Below, piece by piece: positions 21,586 through 32,344 of a DNA stretch of 64,000 nt. The stretch comes from Niebla homalea (lineage: Eukaryota > Ascomycota > Lecanoromycetes > Lecanorales > Ramalinaceae): the NCBI GenBank assembly GCA_019925105.1, contig JAHGAU010000007.1, positions 1,240,001-1,304,000 of the forward strand. Direction: 5' to 3'. A program made the translations under genes and the position numbers. How positions within the stretch are numbered: position 1 is the first letter of the stretch; each line of letters starts with the position of its first letter. A model generated the notes under the pieces. The model was not told where the DNA came from. It worked only from the letters and a program-made list of their open reading frames with translations, and did no database searches.

Positions 21586-24010
21586 CTATAACCCAGGTAT
21601 GTCTTCCTGCACTAAACGTTCATGGAGTTGCCAAAGCGGACATCGGTACATTGCTGGGTTGCGGTTGTAGCCATGTGGATGCTGCAAAGTCGTTGATTTT
21701 GTGAAGAGGTCGAGAAGACACCAGAGACTCCCGCCCCAATTATAGTCGTCGTAAAGGAGCGGTCCGTGAGCACCCACGTGATAATCAGAAGCGGAAAGCC
21801 CAGTATGTAGCAAATGCGTTAATAGTGGTGTATCTCCGACAAACTCCTTGGTCTTGCAAGTGCCCAAGATCCTTCGAAACACTTCTCGTTGTCCTTGGGT
21901 GGGCCGTATATCTTCCGATGGGACGACGAGGAGGGGATTCAATTCCCAAATGCCATCGGGTCCCCAAGGATCAAAGATGACTAAGCGCGCATTCCGGCAC
22001 GAGTTCAGTCGGCGAAATTCGGGGGCGGTCAGCGATGGTCCATCCGATGAGCATTGTCGCTCGCGGGCCATGTAATACATGGGTACAACCGAAGTGAAAG
22101 CAGAAAGGTCGTTGATGGTCTTGGGAGGAATGCGTCGTTGGAACCACTCGTGCTGTTCCGGTAGCGTCCACGTATAACGACAGTAGGCAAAATCGCCCAT
22201 GGGGTGGCCGGTGGCCAACACGAACAAGAGACCGGAAAACCTACGTGGTGCAAGATTCAGCTTACTGCCACCACAAAGATTGGGTGCGCTCACCTGCGTG
22301 CACAAAGCGTCATAAAGGTTCTGAAGAACTGACGATGTTTATACATTAGAACCCGGGCATAGTCAGCGCGGCCATGCTTTTTAAGTGCTCGCTGTTCGAA
22401 TGATATTTGCTTCTCCAGTTCTCCTGCGGACTGACATGCTGCCACCTTTTCCACAGAGCGGACAGGCCGGGCTGCTGATGATCTTGGTTCCGGGTTTTGC
22501 CTCACAATATCCCAAATGAGCTTGGCCCAATGTCGATTGCGGTCCATTTCTATCCAATAGGGCTGAAATTCAGGGCGCTCGAAGCTAGCCTCGATCGCAT
22601 CGGAGTCGTAAAACTCGCCAGGCAGCAAGCGTTCAGGAAGGAAGAAGAACTTGCGAAGGGGAAGTCTGTTTTGTCCCATGTAAAATTCAAATTGGTAGAA
22701 CAGGAAATCGAAGCTGAATGGATGTCAGTAGAATCTTTGTGAGCTAGGTCCAAAATTGAAACGAACCGGTCAGACGCAGAAAAGTAATGGCGCACTTGCG
22801 TCTTGCTGGTGGCATTGCGAGCAATGGCAACTTTCAGGAGAGGGGAATTCTGAGCCCGAAATTTACCGTCCAGCTTGTGTTGGATGAAGTATTGGCGTGG
22901 GAACGACACAGGAGGCGCCGCTCGGCCACTGTAGCCACCTGGTAAGGAGCTTCCGCTTGTTGTCGGCTGCCCTGCATTGCCCAAATCATCTGGTGGCGGC
23001 TGACAGATGAATTTGAAATCTGCGAGACACGGCTGGAGGCCAACCAGATCCATTCTCATTGGAAGCTGGAAAAGGTTGACTTTGTTGACGGTCTGGTAGA
23101 TCTCCATTGCAGCACTGTACGCAGTAAATTGCTGAGAGTCATCCACAGGCTTTAGGGCATCCGTTGACTTGGTCGTTGCCGGATGCCAGCCTGGAAAAGA
23201 AACGTTTGTCCAAGGATTCTGATAGGTGCTGTTGCAAGACTCGCAGGCGCGGATGCGCCGGAGTGCCTCTGGGAGTAGAGCGATGGGCATCCGGTAGGGC
23301 GCGTTGCATGGGTCTAGGCGGTAGGCCGAAGGAGGTAATTTTGAATGGCGCGATATGTTTACCCCAAGAGATCGATTACCTGAACCCGGCGATGCCGAGG
23401 GGGCGAGCCCCTGGAGATAGTTTGGGATGACCTCGACGAAGTTCATGTCGGCGGCGCATATACCAATGTAGAAGGCAACATTGCGCCGCTGCGATTCTGT
23501 TGTTACGTAAATCTGATGCCCCGCGAGTCGAGCCATCTTGCTTTTGACATCGAAAAGAATGAAGGAGGTGGCAGTTGTCTTCAGGCGCTGCCTCTGATCA
23601 AGATCCCATAAGCGATCCGCGTAGCTTGTCTCGTTGTCCAACCCTTCTCGTAGTAGTAAAGCTCCATCCGCAAGGCCGAATTCGAAGGCGCGGACGACGA
23701 AAGGCAGATGTTTCAGCGTACGAAAGATGTGACTCTCGTACAGGGCGCCACGGTTGTTGAGGAGACTATCCAGGATTTCTAGGGGTTCCACAGAGCCGGA
23801 CGGAAAAGGCTCTCTCGGAGCCGTCGGCTGCTGGGATGGAGTTGTAGGAGCGTCCATCCCGTTGGGGTCGCCTTTGATGGGAAGAAGTATCGGCAAAATC
23901 CAAGGATTTAAGCATGCAGATGCAGGCGTGTTTCTGAAGAGAATAGGTCTTTCCGGAATTAACAACTCTGGGGAGTCACTGTCAATCTTCGGAGTGTAAG
24001 CTTCGAGCAT
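21586..24010 (-). CDS. Unknown 772-residue protein, three exons
   Basis: Exons 24010-22767, 22713-22294 and 22240-21586, with two 53-bp introns that join in one frame. No family is recognised. Features: a Pro/Thr-rich start, a Cys pair in RRIRACESCN (around residue 260), a Gly/Ser/Pro linker (around 355), aromatic-rich blocks (FYQFEFYMGQNRLPLRKFFF, at the first junction), and RLVIFDPWGPDGIWELNP in the last exon. No signal peptide, transmembrane segment or catalytic motif stands out. Start is the first ATG of the frame (MLEAYTPKID). It lies beside the relic field, in a segment with no housekeeping genes, and is probably lineage-specific. An extra in-frame intron near 23,310-23,375 (donor GTAATC) is possible and would remove 22 residues. 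Confidence 0.6.
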
Positions 24011-24436
24011 CGACACCCACGTAATGGACGTGGTAACACTTCGGCGTCGGAAGTGTTATGCTAGACATGCCAGGCAACCGCTGACGGCATTCCCCGTGTT
24101 GTCAAAACATCCGAATTGCCATCGATCCTAGCGATCTGCATGTACGCGTTTGTCCGACGTTACACCGCGATATCCGCTCTATGGCATTAGTAAGTGACTG
24201 AAAGTCTGATGGACATGGTAGAGCGGATGTTATCACAACTGTAGTGACTCAGCAGGTCACCGGTGTTGCATAAAGAGATTGGCACGGAAACCAGAATTCC
24301 AGGAGATCAAGTAGATGGGCCATGGAAGCACACGTAGAGGAACTTGTAGGCATGCCACAGTGTCGATATGGCTACTCTAAATATCCGACTCAAGATGCCG
24401 CAACTGCTCTTGTGATGGGTTGCGGCTGAGAGCCTC
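24011..24436. other. Intergenic, no gene
   Basis: Spacer between two minus-strand genes; it holds the promoter of the 772-residue gene. A perfect 9-bp hairpin, TAACACTTC/GAAGTGTTA with a 7-base loop, lies at 24034-24058. It has no assigned function. Nothing else was recognised. Confidence 0.4.
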
Positions 24437-24964
24437 CTATGCAGCGAAGGCAGGGCCTGAAGTCTCTCCTCTGCCGGGACGACTTTTGAGCCAACTCCTG
24501 ACTTTCTTGTCTTCTTCATCACTCAAGCTTGCGCCTTTATAGAGGAGCAAGCTAGCGCGATATAGTTCAGCTTCTGCATACAGTTGCTCCTCATCCATGA
24601 GAAGATCCTCACCCTGCTGAAATCGTTGAGACTTTGCTTGTACCGTGTTGCTGCTGTAGTTTTGCACATGCTGAAGACGGCTCAAAATTTGCTGCTTCGG
24701 CCTGCTCCTCTGCTGCTCGGTGGCGTTTGGTCTGAAGTCTGGAATGACTTGTTGAGCAAGTGTAAAAGCTTGCGGATCCTGCAGCAATGTAACAAATCTG
24801 TCGACTACTGACGCTGAAGGTCCTTCTGCTCGGTCGATATGTGCCCAAAAGTGCTCGCATAGGTCTAGGAACTCTGCTCCCCAGTCCGCAGTCGTTGAGA
24901 GTGCTTGAAAGCGAGCGGTGTAGGTTTCTTCCTCTTCGCGCCGAATAGGGCTTTGAGCAGCCAT
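24437..24964 (-). CDS. Unknown 175-residue helical protein
   Basis: Single exon starting MAAQSPIRREEEETYTARF and ending SGPAFAA. Composition is Gln/Glu/Arg/Leu-rich and probably largely helical (EEQLYAEAELYRASLLLYKG), with no signal peptide or membrane segment. No family is recognised. It is divergent from the 363-residue gene with a 314-bp shared upstream region, so the pair may be co-regulated. Start chosen at the ATG because the upstream frame lacks protein-like character. Confidence 0.5.
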   Translation of the reverse strand: MAAQSPIRREEEETYTARFQALSTTADWGAEFLDLCEHFWAHIDRAEGPSASVVDRFVTLLQDPQAFTLAQQVIPDFRPNATEQQRSRPKQQILSRLQHVQNYSSNTVQAKSQRFQQGEDLLMDEEQLYAEAELYRASLLLYKGASLSDEEDKKVRSWLKSRPGRGETSGPAFAA

Positions 24965-25278
24965 TTGAAGTGAACAGAAGGCCGACTTGTCGGTGAGGAA
25001 AATCCAGCAGCACGACGGTTGTTCAATCAAAAGCCTTGTAGAGTGAAGGAAGTGCACTGACACTGAAGAGAATGCGAGACCTGGCCTGAGGGGGCATTCT
25101 GCATGTACCCGCCGAAAGAGCTTGCCCGTGTTGCCTTTGCTCGGATAGCAAAGCAAAGGCCAACGACACCCAGACGGAATCGACAAGGGTGACACTTCGC
25201 CGAATCTCACCACACATCTCTGATCTCCGTATCGTCCCATCGTTCACTCCAGTCCACGCAAGGACCACCTCTGGCAAG
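24965..25278. promoter_or_regulatory. Divergent promoter region of two unknown genes
   Basis: 314 bp between the two divergent starts. No specific site was identified. The plus-strand gene has an upstream in-frame ATG at 25189 that would add 30 residues; the later ATG at 25279 is preferred because the extension looks non-coding. Confidence 0.4.
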
Positions 25279-26491
25279 ATGAGCAACTTGATCGAGAGCA
25301 ACAATGAGATCATGCAAGATGAGGGCCCCTTGGATCCCGAGCACGGCTTAGCGATGGAGGTAGCTGATCCTCATGGAGACAGCGAGGATGCCAACCAATC
25401 TGGAGCTGAAGTTGTTAGCAAATCGACCAAGCTGGATCTGCGCAACCTTGGCGTATCGGAACGTTTCTTTTGGGACGAGGCTGGAGTCGGACGGCCCAAA
25501 CAAGAGGTGTATGATAAGCGAGCTGCTGATGGAAGAAGACGTTTGCTGCTTCATAATGAAGTGGCGGTAATGGCTCTAAACGAGATTGCTGTAAGCTGCG
25601 GATACGGTTACTTCTTCCACCTGCCAGCACGAGAGACATGGAGGAAGTTTCCTCAAGAGGATCTATGCCCGGCTACAAGAGCCCCTCCACAGCCTTCGTG
25701 AGTGTTGTGTGCTTTGAAGTCCACAAGCCCGCTGACAGACCACAGTGCAGACTTCCCCAGTATGTATTACGTCAGACATCAGTGGACCTCCGCAGCCCGC
25801 GAATTGTTCTCTGCAACGAATCATCGCTCTCGGTACCTGAAGTGCGATGGCCTGCTCAACCCACCGGCTGCCAACGTCCCTCTATATGGAATTCAGTACG
25901 TCAGTGATGCCAAAGCAGCGGTCTATGCGACATCGACTCCATCCTTAGTTACGATAGCGAGCTCACAGAAGTTCTATCTTGCCAAAAGCTCCGAATTGGC
26001 GCAGAAAATCGGCCTTTGGGACAAGAAGAAACGCCCGCCAAGCGGGCCTAACCCCGAGCGGAGGTTGAACACCACCCCTTATATCTGGAAACCCTCGGGC
26101 TTGATCAGCGACCTCCGGCTTGAAAATTACAGCATCGCCAACTTAGAGGGACTATACCACGAGATCGTCAAGATGTGTCGACCATCTAAGCTGCCATCTA
26201 CCTTCAATGGCGATGGCCTCCAGAGGAACATCCCAAGACCGATGAAGTCTGAGGCAGGGGTTGCCCTTGGTGAGCCCCTGACTTTAGATGCTGTTAATTC
26301 TAGCATCACCGTCAATCACATCTCTACAGGGGAAGAGCCCAGGCCGGCAGTGCCACGCCCTGATTCGGCGTATCCCAAGAAGCACAGAGGCATTCATCGG
26401 AAGAGGGGAGCAGCAGGAGGAGGAATTACGCAAGGAAGTAGGAGAGGCAAAGAGGGATCTTGAAGCTCAGCGCGCAAGGCTCATTTCCTAA
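25279..26491 (+). CDS. Unknown 363-residue protein with C-terminal coiled coil
   Basis: Proposed exons 25279-25697, 25746-26269 and 26343-26491. Intron 1 is a clear 48-bp GTGAGT...ACAG intron with a GCTGAC branch. Intron 2 (73 bp, GTGAGC...CCCAG) is proposed because it switches into the frame ending GEQQEEELRKEVGEAKRDLE and AQRARLIS, a plausible coiled coil. Without it the frame ends in a Gly/Arg-rich tail at 26463. The N-terminus is acidic. The middle (FFWDEAGVGRPKQEVYDKR, YVRHQWTSAARELF, PYIWKPSGLISDLRLENY) matches no family I recognise. It may be nuclear or DNA-associated given its basic stretches, but this is only a guess. Confidence 0.5.
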
Positions 26492-26597
26492 TTCGTATCA
26501 CGCTCATACATAGAATATGCAAATACAGGTACCCGCCGTGCCTCGAATCGCGATCTTATCATCTCGTACATGTATAATAATCGCACAAGCGCCCGCC

Positions 26598-28245
26598 TCA
26601 AAGCAGTCCCCACGGACGCCCCAACACTGTGCTATATTCATTTGCCACCCAAGTCCACCATGCCCTGGTCTCTGAATATGTCGGTAGCATAGTACGCACA
26701 GGGAAGGACCAGCGTCTGCCAAATTTTCGGTTGGTGGTTCGAGACCCGCTGGAGTGACGTGTGCTTGTGACCTTGACCGTGGTTGTGGGTACATGACCTT
26801 GACGACGCTTTGCTGATGGCTCGACAGCGGACGGCGAAGCCGACCGATCGCGCTTTGACATCTGTCCAGATCCAGGTGTCATCCAAGGGTCGCGTAGACA
26901 ATCTGATGCAGTGTAACGAGTGGCAGTGTCTCTCTGCAGCATTCCCCCCAAAAGTCCGGCTGCTGGTGACTCGCCAAGTCCCTTCGGGCCGTCCACAAGG
27001 AACGGAGAGAAGTCCTGACCTTCGTCATAACCGCCCTCGTGAGGACAATCCAGTGGTAGATGGCCAAGAGCGACCAATGCCATGATACCCAATTGCCAAA
27101 TGTCTGTTGCGCAAGATCGCTTTGCCGTAGCCGTCAATTCCGATGGGCTCAGATTGCACAGGCGGATACGGAGGGGCTGCTTCGACTCGATAAGCACGCT
27201 TTCGGCTCTTACGCCCCCGTGGCTAATGAGGTTGCTGTGAAGATATTGGAGCGCCTCGAGACACTGCCGGGTAATGTTCTGGACTGTTGTAATGGCCATC
27301 GGCCCCCCGGAGGTCTGACGGAGAAGGTCTGCGACACTGCCGGCCGGCACAAAATCCATGAAGACAAAGATGCCTGACTCGCCGCAGACAAAATGCCTGA
27401 ATTCAACGATGTTTGGCTGTTTCATCAATCAACACCAATCGTCAACCAGCAAGGTCCACCGCAGTACCTACATGGCAGAGCCGGCTCCAAAGCTTTACCT
27501 CCTCCTGTCCCTGTGAGCAGATTGACTTGACCGCGAATGAAAGACCGTCCGATAATCTCACACAGGTATTGACGGTCTCAAACCTGCTCTGGCCTATGCG
27601 ATGTAGCTGGATATATTCACCACCAAGCAAGGCTTCAGGGGTGGGAAGCAGACTGATAGCCTCCGGAAAGACAGCATTCGAAAAGCCAATGGTTTTGGCG
27701 TATCCATGGTAGATATGGGAGAAGGCTTGTTTGTTGCTCGCTGCATCGGACAACCGGAGCTGAAAGCTATATCGTCGGTCGAAACCAAAGGATATGGTGG
27801 TAGTACGGAGTAACGGCCAGCTGCATTGGTGCACAAGCTTTGGGGTCCGCATTTTCCTGTCAAAAATCCAAGTCCCATGCGCCGAGTTATCCGTAAGTAG
27901 CAGTACGGCAGTACGCATCTCGAAGTGAAGTAAGAACTGATGCTTGCCGAGATCCTCACATTGTGGAAGTCGGAAATCACTACTTCGTGAAGTACCAAAA
28001 GATATGCTGTGCCGGCCGCACCAGGTAGTGAAGCCGAGCTCGACTACCAGTGCATTCGTACCGTGATTCGCCCGTGATTCGCATTCATGAACTTGAGCTT
28101 CGTCAACTGGAGCAATGAGCTTCTGATTGGCTCGCATTAGCAGGGTCAAGGCGGCATCAGAGGACGTCGCGGATAGGTAAAGTATAGGAGACGCCGCCAT
28201 CGAGGTCGCTTCGTTAAGATCAGTCATGAGTGGGTTATTGGTCAT
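26598..28245 (-). CDS. FHA domain-pseudokinase protein (CHK2/Rad53-like layout)
   Basis: Exons 28245-27472 and 27416-26598 (55-bp intron, GTAGGT donor); 530 residues. The join gives LCH-PNIVEFRHF, a standard kinase phrase. Residues about 70-165 form an FHA-like phosphopeptide-binding domain (FGTSRSSDFRLP, KHQFLLHF, LLLTDNSAHGTWI). Residues about 210-440 form a kinase fold: the beta-3 lysine is kept (LSFAVKSI), as is helix F (ATDIWQLGIMALVALG). However, the catalytic-loop HRD reads HGG (SHGGVRAESVLI) and the DFG site reads NLS, so it should be catalytically dead. The FHA-kinase order is that of Rad53/Cds1/Chk2 DNA-damage kinases; this looks like a diverged paralogue acting as a binding module. 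The C-terminal 90 residues are basic and Ser-rich (SKRDRSASPSAVEPSAKRR), possibly a nuclear signal. The far C-terminus may contain a missed intron. Confidence 0.7.
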
Positions 28246-29014
28246 GTATGAAGCCTGAATAGGGTGGTTGAAATCGTTGAGTTGAAAGCGTCTGGAAGTG
28301 CGATGAGAAGTCTTGTTAAATGCATTCTGCCCACATCATTGCATCGTTGGTGACATGAGACAGGAGAGCGGTATCTCAGATTTGTCCACAAAGACGCCTT
28401 TGTACTGAAGCGTTCATTGGGATACATGAACATACAAGATCTCTAATGTCAGAGCATTGGTCAGGCGCTAGAACAGAGGCCTTTTGTTGCTGTCTCGGCA
28501 ATGTGTAAGGATGACGCAGGGTGCCGACTAAAGCGTCGTTCACAAGCTCTTTATGGATTGTCCACGGGAGCTCAGGAATTGGATTCAGTCGCCGGACATC
28601 TGGAGGCAGTCGCCTCAGACGCCTGGCCTTACGTATACACGTTTATGTGTCGTGCGACAGAATCAATCCTCCGCGATTATAGTCTTATGAGAATCAAACT
28701 TATCGGCTGTTGAAGCGCCTTCTTGCGACTCCTTAAGGCTAACGAAGGGCGAGTATGTAGCTATACTGGGAATGTAATCGCCGTGCATACTAGATCATTT
28801 CCCATTGAGCTGAGATATCCCAAGGTTAGTCATAGTGAAGGTGATTAGTCTCTGGTTCCGGAAGCGTAAGGGGACTCGATAAAACACGCAAGATTAAGAA
28901 GTGCTCTCGAAGTGATCACAGAGGAATAGCAGCGTACGTAAATGTCCGTCGAGCCTGACCATTTTTCCAAGTATTTCACAGAAAGACGAAGCAAGAAAAG
29001 ACCAAAAATTGTAT
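28246..29014. other. Intergenic, no gene
   Basis: Holds the promoter side of the FHA-pseudokinase gene and the 3' flank of the tRNA-Glu. The last 90 bp (28925-29014) recur next to the tRNA fragment at 43.7 kb. A 70-codon plus-strand frame at 28501 shows no resemblance to anything. Confidence 0.4.
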
Positions 29015-29097
29015 TTCCGTTGCGGGGAATCGAACCCCGGTCTATCGCGATCGTACATTGAGAAGCGAAAATGCTTTTACCACTACACCACAACGGA
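29015..29097 (-). tRNA. tRNA-Glu (anticodon CTC) with a short intron
   Basis: Read on the minus strand it has a 7-bp acceptor stem (TCCGTTG/CAACGGA), D-arm GTGTAGTGGTAAAAGC, anticodon loop TTCTCA interrupted by about 9 bases (ATGTACGAT) after position 37, and T-arm CCGGGGTTCGATTCCCCG. The T-arm and acceptor stem are perfect and match the fungal tRNA-Glu consensus. The D-loop is two bases longer than usual, and the top anticodon-stem pair is a T-T mismatch, so a mildly degenerate copy is possible. CTC is the anticodon under the canonical intron position. Confidence 0.78.
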
Positions 29098-30740
29098 TCC
29101 TTTCTAGACACCACACCTCATACCAACATATGTTTATTTGATTTGCTTTCGGGTTGGGTAAAATCTGACCCAATGTTGGGGACCGTTTCCGTAAAGTCGA
29201 GTGCCCCTGAAGTAATTCTATACTACAACTATGCGAAGTTAACTTAGCGCCTCAGTATTGCTTATCATATTCTTTGGAAACATTTAAGCTCATACAATGC
29301 CCTTAGAATCAATACAACTCGTCCAAAGCAGACCAGAGTGCCAAGGAATGACAAGCAACCTTACCGCGCTAAATCCAGTCTGCGGAGCGATTTGCAATTT
29401 CTCACTGGACGTGAGTAACAGACATGGGCCACAGCATAAGGGGTGGCCGCGAGAGGCAGCATTCATCTTTTCAGAGTGGACGATAGCAACAGAAGAGAAA
29501 ATCTGGCTACTTGCGTGGGAGCAGACCTTCCATCAGATTGGCCTTGAAAGTCGGACCAAGCACGGCAGATTGGGACGATCATTTTGATCGCTTGGGGAAG
29601 ACATGTGAATGCAATCATGTCCACCCATGGCTCCGATTGCGGGTCTTATTCATTTCGTCAAGTTCTATTCGTGCCTCCTGGGACTCTCATCTCAAGCAAA
29701 GGATTACTGTTATCCCAACAACATGCTCTGACCTCAATCCTTGGATTTTTAGCTATCGAAGGAGAGCTGAGCTCGTGTCCCTCGAGGCTCTCACTCAACA
29801 TACCTACGAACGTACTGGAAGCTGCATGTATATCACACAGCACCACCATGTATTTCGTCGTGCCAGATTAATAAGTATACTGCAGGCAGATACTCTGGCT
29901 AAGCTGAGACTAACGGCTTCACCTGGAGGTGTGAGATAGGATTGAAAGCCGATAATCGCCGTGATCAAACCTTGAACTGCCGTCTCTGCCCCAAATCGTC
30001 TGATCGGGGTAGGGTTGTAAACAGGAGCAGGCATTGCATCCTCATTCCTCACAATTTCATGACCTCGGCCTCCCAAGTACGCTATGGTCGAGATAGCGTC
30101 TTCGTCAATGCGTCCTAAGCATGGCAATCAGGCTTACAATTATGTTCGAAGAGCTCGTCAACATATGCTACACTCCGTCCCTTCACGGGTAAATCGATTG
30201 ATTCAATTGCTTCATCGCCCAGCATATTTCAACACTCTACGCATTCGGTGCGCTTGAGACCCTGTCTGAGCAACGACGTGGACAGTTGGGGCGCAAAATG
30301 GACGCGACACTGCAGTGAAAATTGGCCAGCTGCAATTCACACAAGAGATAAGTCAATGGATTGAGAGAATGTACGAAGGAGTCGTGGCCAGTGCCTACAA
30401 AAAGCACTTGTCTGGGTCAGGCTCTGCGAATCCCTTTCCGCCCTCAACAAGGTGTCAAACAAGGAACAAGAAACAAAGGGAATCTTGTCAGTTCATCCAA
30501 CACACTGAACATGCTCAAAGATGTTCAACGCTACACAACATAGAGAGTGTCGACATACGCCAGGTACTATTGAACACTGGAAACGCATGATTAACTCAAC
30601 AATACACAACACCAGATGCTTCGACCCACTCCTAGTACTATTTAAGGAGCTCGACGGTACCCTTTCCTTATCATTCCCGAAACGCTGAACCCTCGTATTG
30701 ACAATCGCGCCTTTCCCAGCCTACACTGGCCCTGCATATC
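29098..30740. other. Intergenic, possible unrecognised gene remnants
   Basis: 1.6 kb with only short frames. A minus-strand frame at 29804-30127 (MPAPVYNPTPIRRFGAETAV) and another at 29658-29849 read somewhat like protein, but no convincing splice joins them and no family is recognised. The region just before 30741 should hold the zinc-finger gene promoter. It may be a decayed gene. Confidence 0.3.
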
Positions 30741-31328
30741 ATGGAGATCGACTTTCGAACTTTGGACCAGGGTCCTAGATATGACGTGTTGGGCTTGGGA
30801 AAACGACCGGCTACATTTCCAAGCCTCAAGCGGGAGGTGGTCAAAAAACTAAAAGAGGCGTCCGTATCCTCAGATGTATACCGGTGTGACCTTTGTGATT
30901 CCGAGTTTGGATCACTTCGCGCTATGAGGAGCCACAGAGAGACTCATTTCTTCCAATGGCGATGCCATGGGTGCGACAAAATCTTTTCAACCAGGGGTGG
31001 CATGAAACATCACGTTACTAAACTCAAGAACGAATGTACCAAGCGAAACCACGCGGGTGAGCTGCCTCAGCCGCCATTCGCTACACTAATAAAGGCAGGT
31101 GCCCCGGATACAGCTCAAGTAAGTCAAACCCACTGAGTAGCTAGCCAAGACTGACTGTTGTTGGAGGAATGGTCGGAGAAAATCGAGGGTAAAAGTGAAA
31201 GCCGACAACATGGGGAAGAGGCCGACGGTGCGGTTGGAACATTTGAAGGGCGTGTGGATTCTTCGGAGAAGAGGAAACAGACGTCGAAGGGGCGGCTCCC
31301 GCGGCCTGAGAAGAAGCGGAGACTTTAG
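30741..31328 (+). CDS. Small C2H2-type zinc-finger protein
   Basis: Exons 30741-31118 and 31167-31328 with a 48-bp intron (GTAAGT donor, GACTGAC branch); 179 residues. One classical C2H2 finger (CDLCDSEFGSLRAMRSHRETH, given as Cys-x2-Cys-x12-His-x3-His) is followed directly by a second, atypical finger CHGCDKIFSTRGGMKHH that ends in Cys instead of the last His. The second exon is highly basic and ends KRKQTSKGRLPRPEKKRRL, a likely nuclear signal. Probably a DNA- or RNA-binding regulator; target unknown. Without the intron the frame would stop at 31136 and lose the basic tail. Confidence 0.65.
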
Positions 31329-31771
31329 ATCTTTCTAGGCTCCCACGTTCCGACACTGCTTTGGCTTGTGGCAGCTTTCCCAAGATGGCCGGCAATCATT
31401 TGGATGATGTATGGTTATCCCAAGGTGGTAACAGGGACTGATCCTGGTGGGGTTACGATAGATTGGCGCACACCGACTGAAATGCTGGACTATGTTTGAC
31501 CGCTCTTCAATGCCGCGAGAGGCTGACAATGTGCACTACTTCCTAAGTGAAAATTGCAGAATTGGCGGCTACTCGCGTTGGGTCATGCACGATCTCATTG
31601 GCAGCTAAAGATGCCTGTTGAGCTCCGTATGTTGACAGTTTGATCGTTTCTGTGACTCCTCATTGTTTTGACTATGTTCCACCCCTTTCACTTCACTGCA
31701 GCCTTTCAATCGTGTTGTGAAGGAGTCCTCAGACTGAGTGATTCCTGCTTGCCCTTCGCGGCATCATCACG
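31329..31771. other. Intergenic, no gene
   Basis: Between two plus-strand genes. No gene or repeat was recognised; base composition is ordinary, unlike the DNA beyond 32345. Confidence 0.4.
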
Positions 31772-32344
31772 ATGACTGATCATGATCCCCTGGATGTGTT
31801 CCACCACTGCTCTGTGGTTCTACGAAATCAAGCAGCTTTAGCTATGGAAGCTCAAATTTGCATGCAAGCAGCACAATCAGGTTGGAGCTCCTCGTTTTTC
31901 GTCAGGAGCTTTGCAGGAAGTACCAGCGACTTCGCACTCTGCATGGAAGATGAAGAGTGGCCCCACGATCCCACGGATCGCTTGTTCGCGGTTTGCAAAA
32001 GCCCACCGCAAGCTGACTATACGTTTCTCCCAATGGACATCAAGAGCCTGAACATTAGCTACAAGGGGAGTGGTGACGCCGCTTGGTGCTTCGGCATCAC
32101 ACCAAACCAAGTGCAGCAGACGCAACTATTTGTCTTGTGCTCGCTTGCCGAGCCGGATTATGTTGCAGTGTTGCCGAAGCACTGGCTTCCGTCAAAACGT
32201 GAGGACTACGATAAGGAGGCCAACGTCAGCTATTATACAGGCACCTTTAGATGGCAATTTCACCATCAGCGTCCACCAGCGCTTCCTCCTCATTGGGCTC
32301 CGATCATATACCATATCTCGGAGCTCGGGAAGGTTTTGCATTAA
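31772..32344 (+). CDS. Unknown 190-residue protein at the edge of the AT island
   Basis: Single frame beginning MTDHDPLDVFHHCSVVLRNQ and ending HISELGKVLH. No signal peptide or membrane segment and no family recognised. It is rich in aromatic residues and Cys (FFVRSFAGS, DAAWCFGITPNQ). The RIP-type AT block starts within a few bases of its stop codon. It could be a truncated gene whose 3' part was replaced by the island, or an orphan. Confidence 0.45.
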   Translation: MTDHDPLDVFHHCSVVLRNQAALAMEAQICMQAAQSGWSSSFFVRSFAGSTSDFALCMEDEEWPHDPTDRLFAVCKSPPQADYTFLPMDIKSLNISYKGSGDAAWCFGITPNQVQQTQLFVLCSLAEPDYVAVLPKHWLPSKREDYDKEANVSYYTGTFRWQFHHQRPPALPPHWAPIIYHISELGKVLH

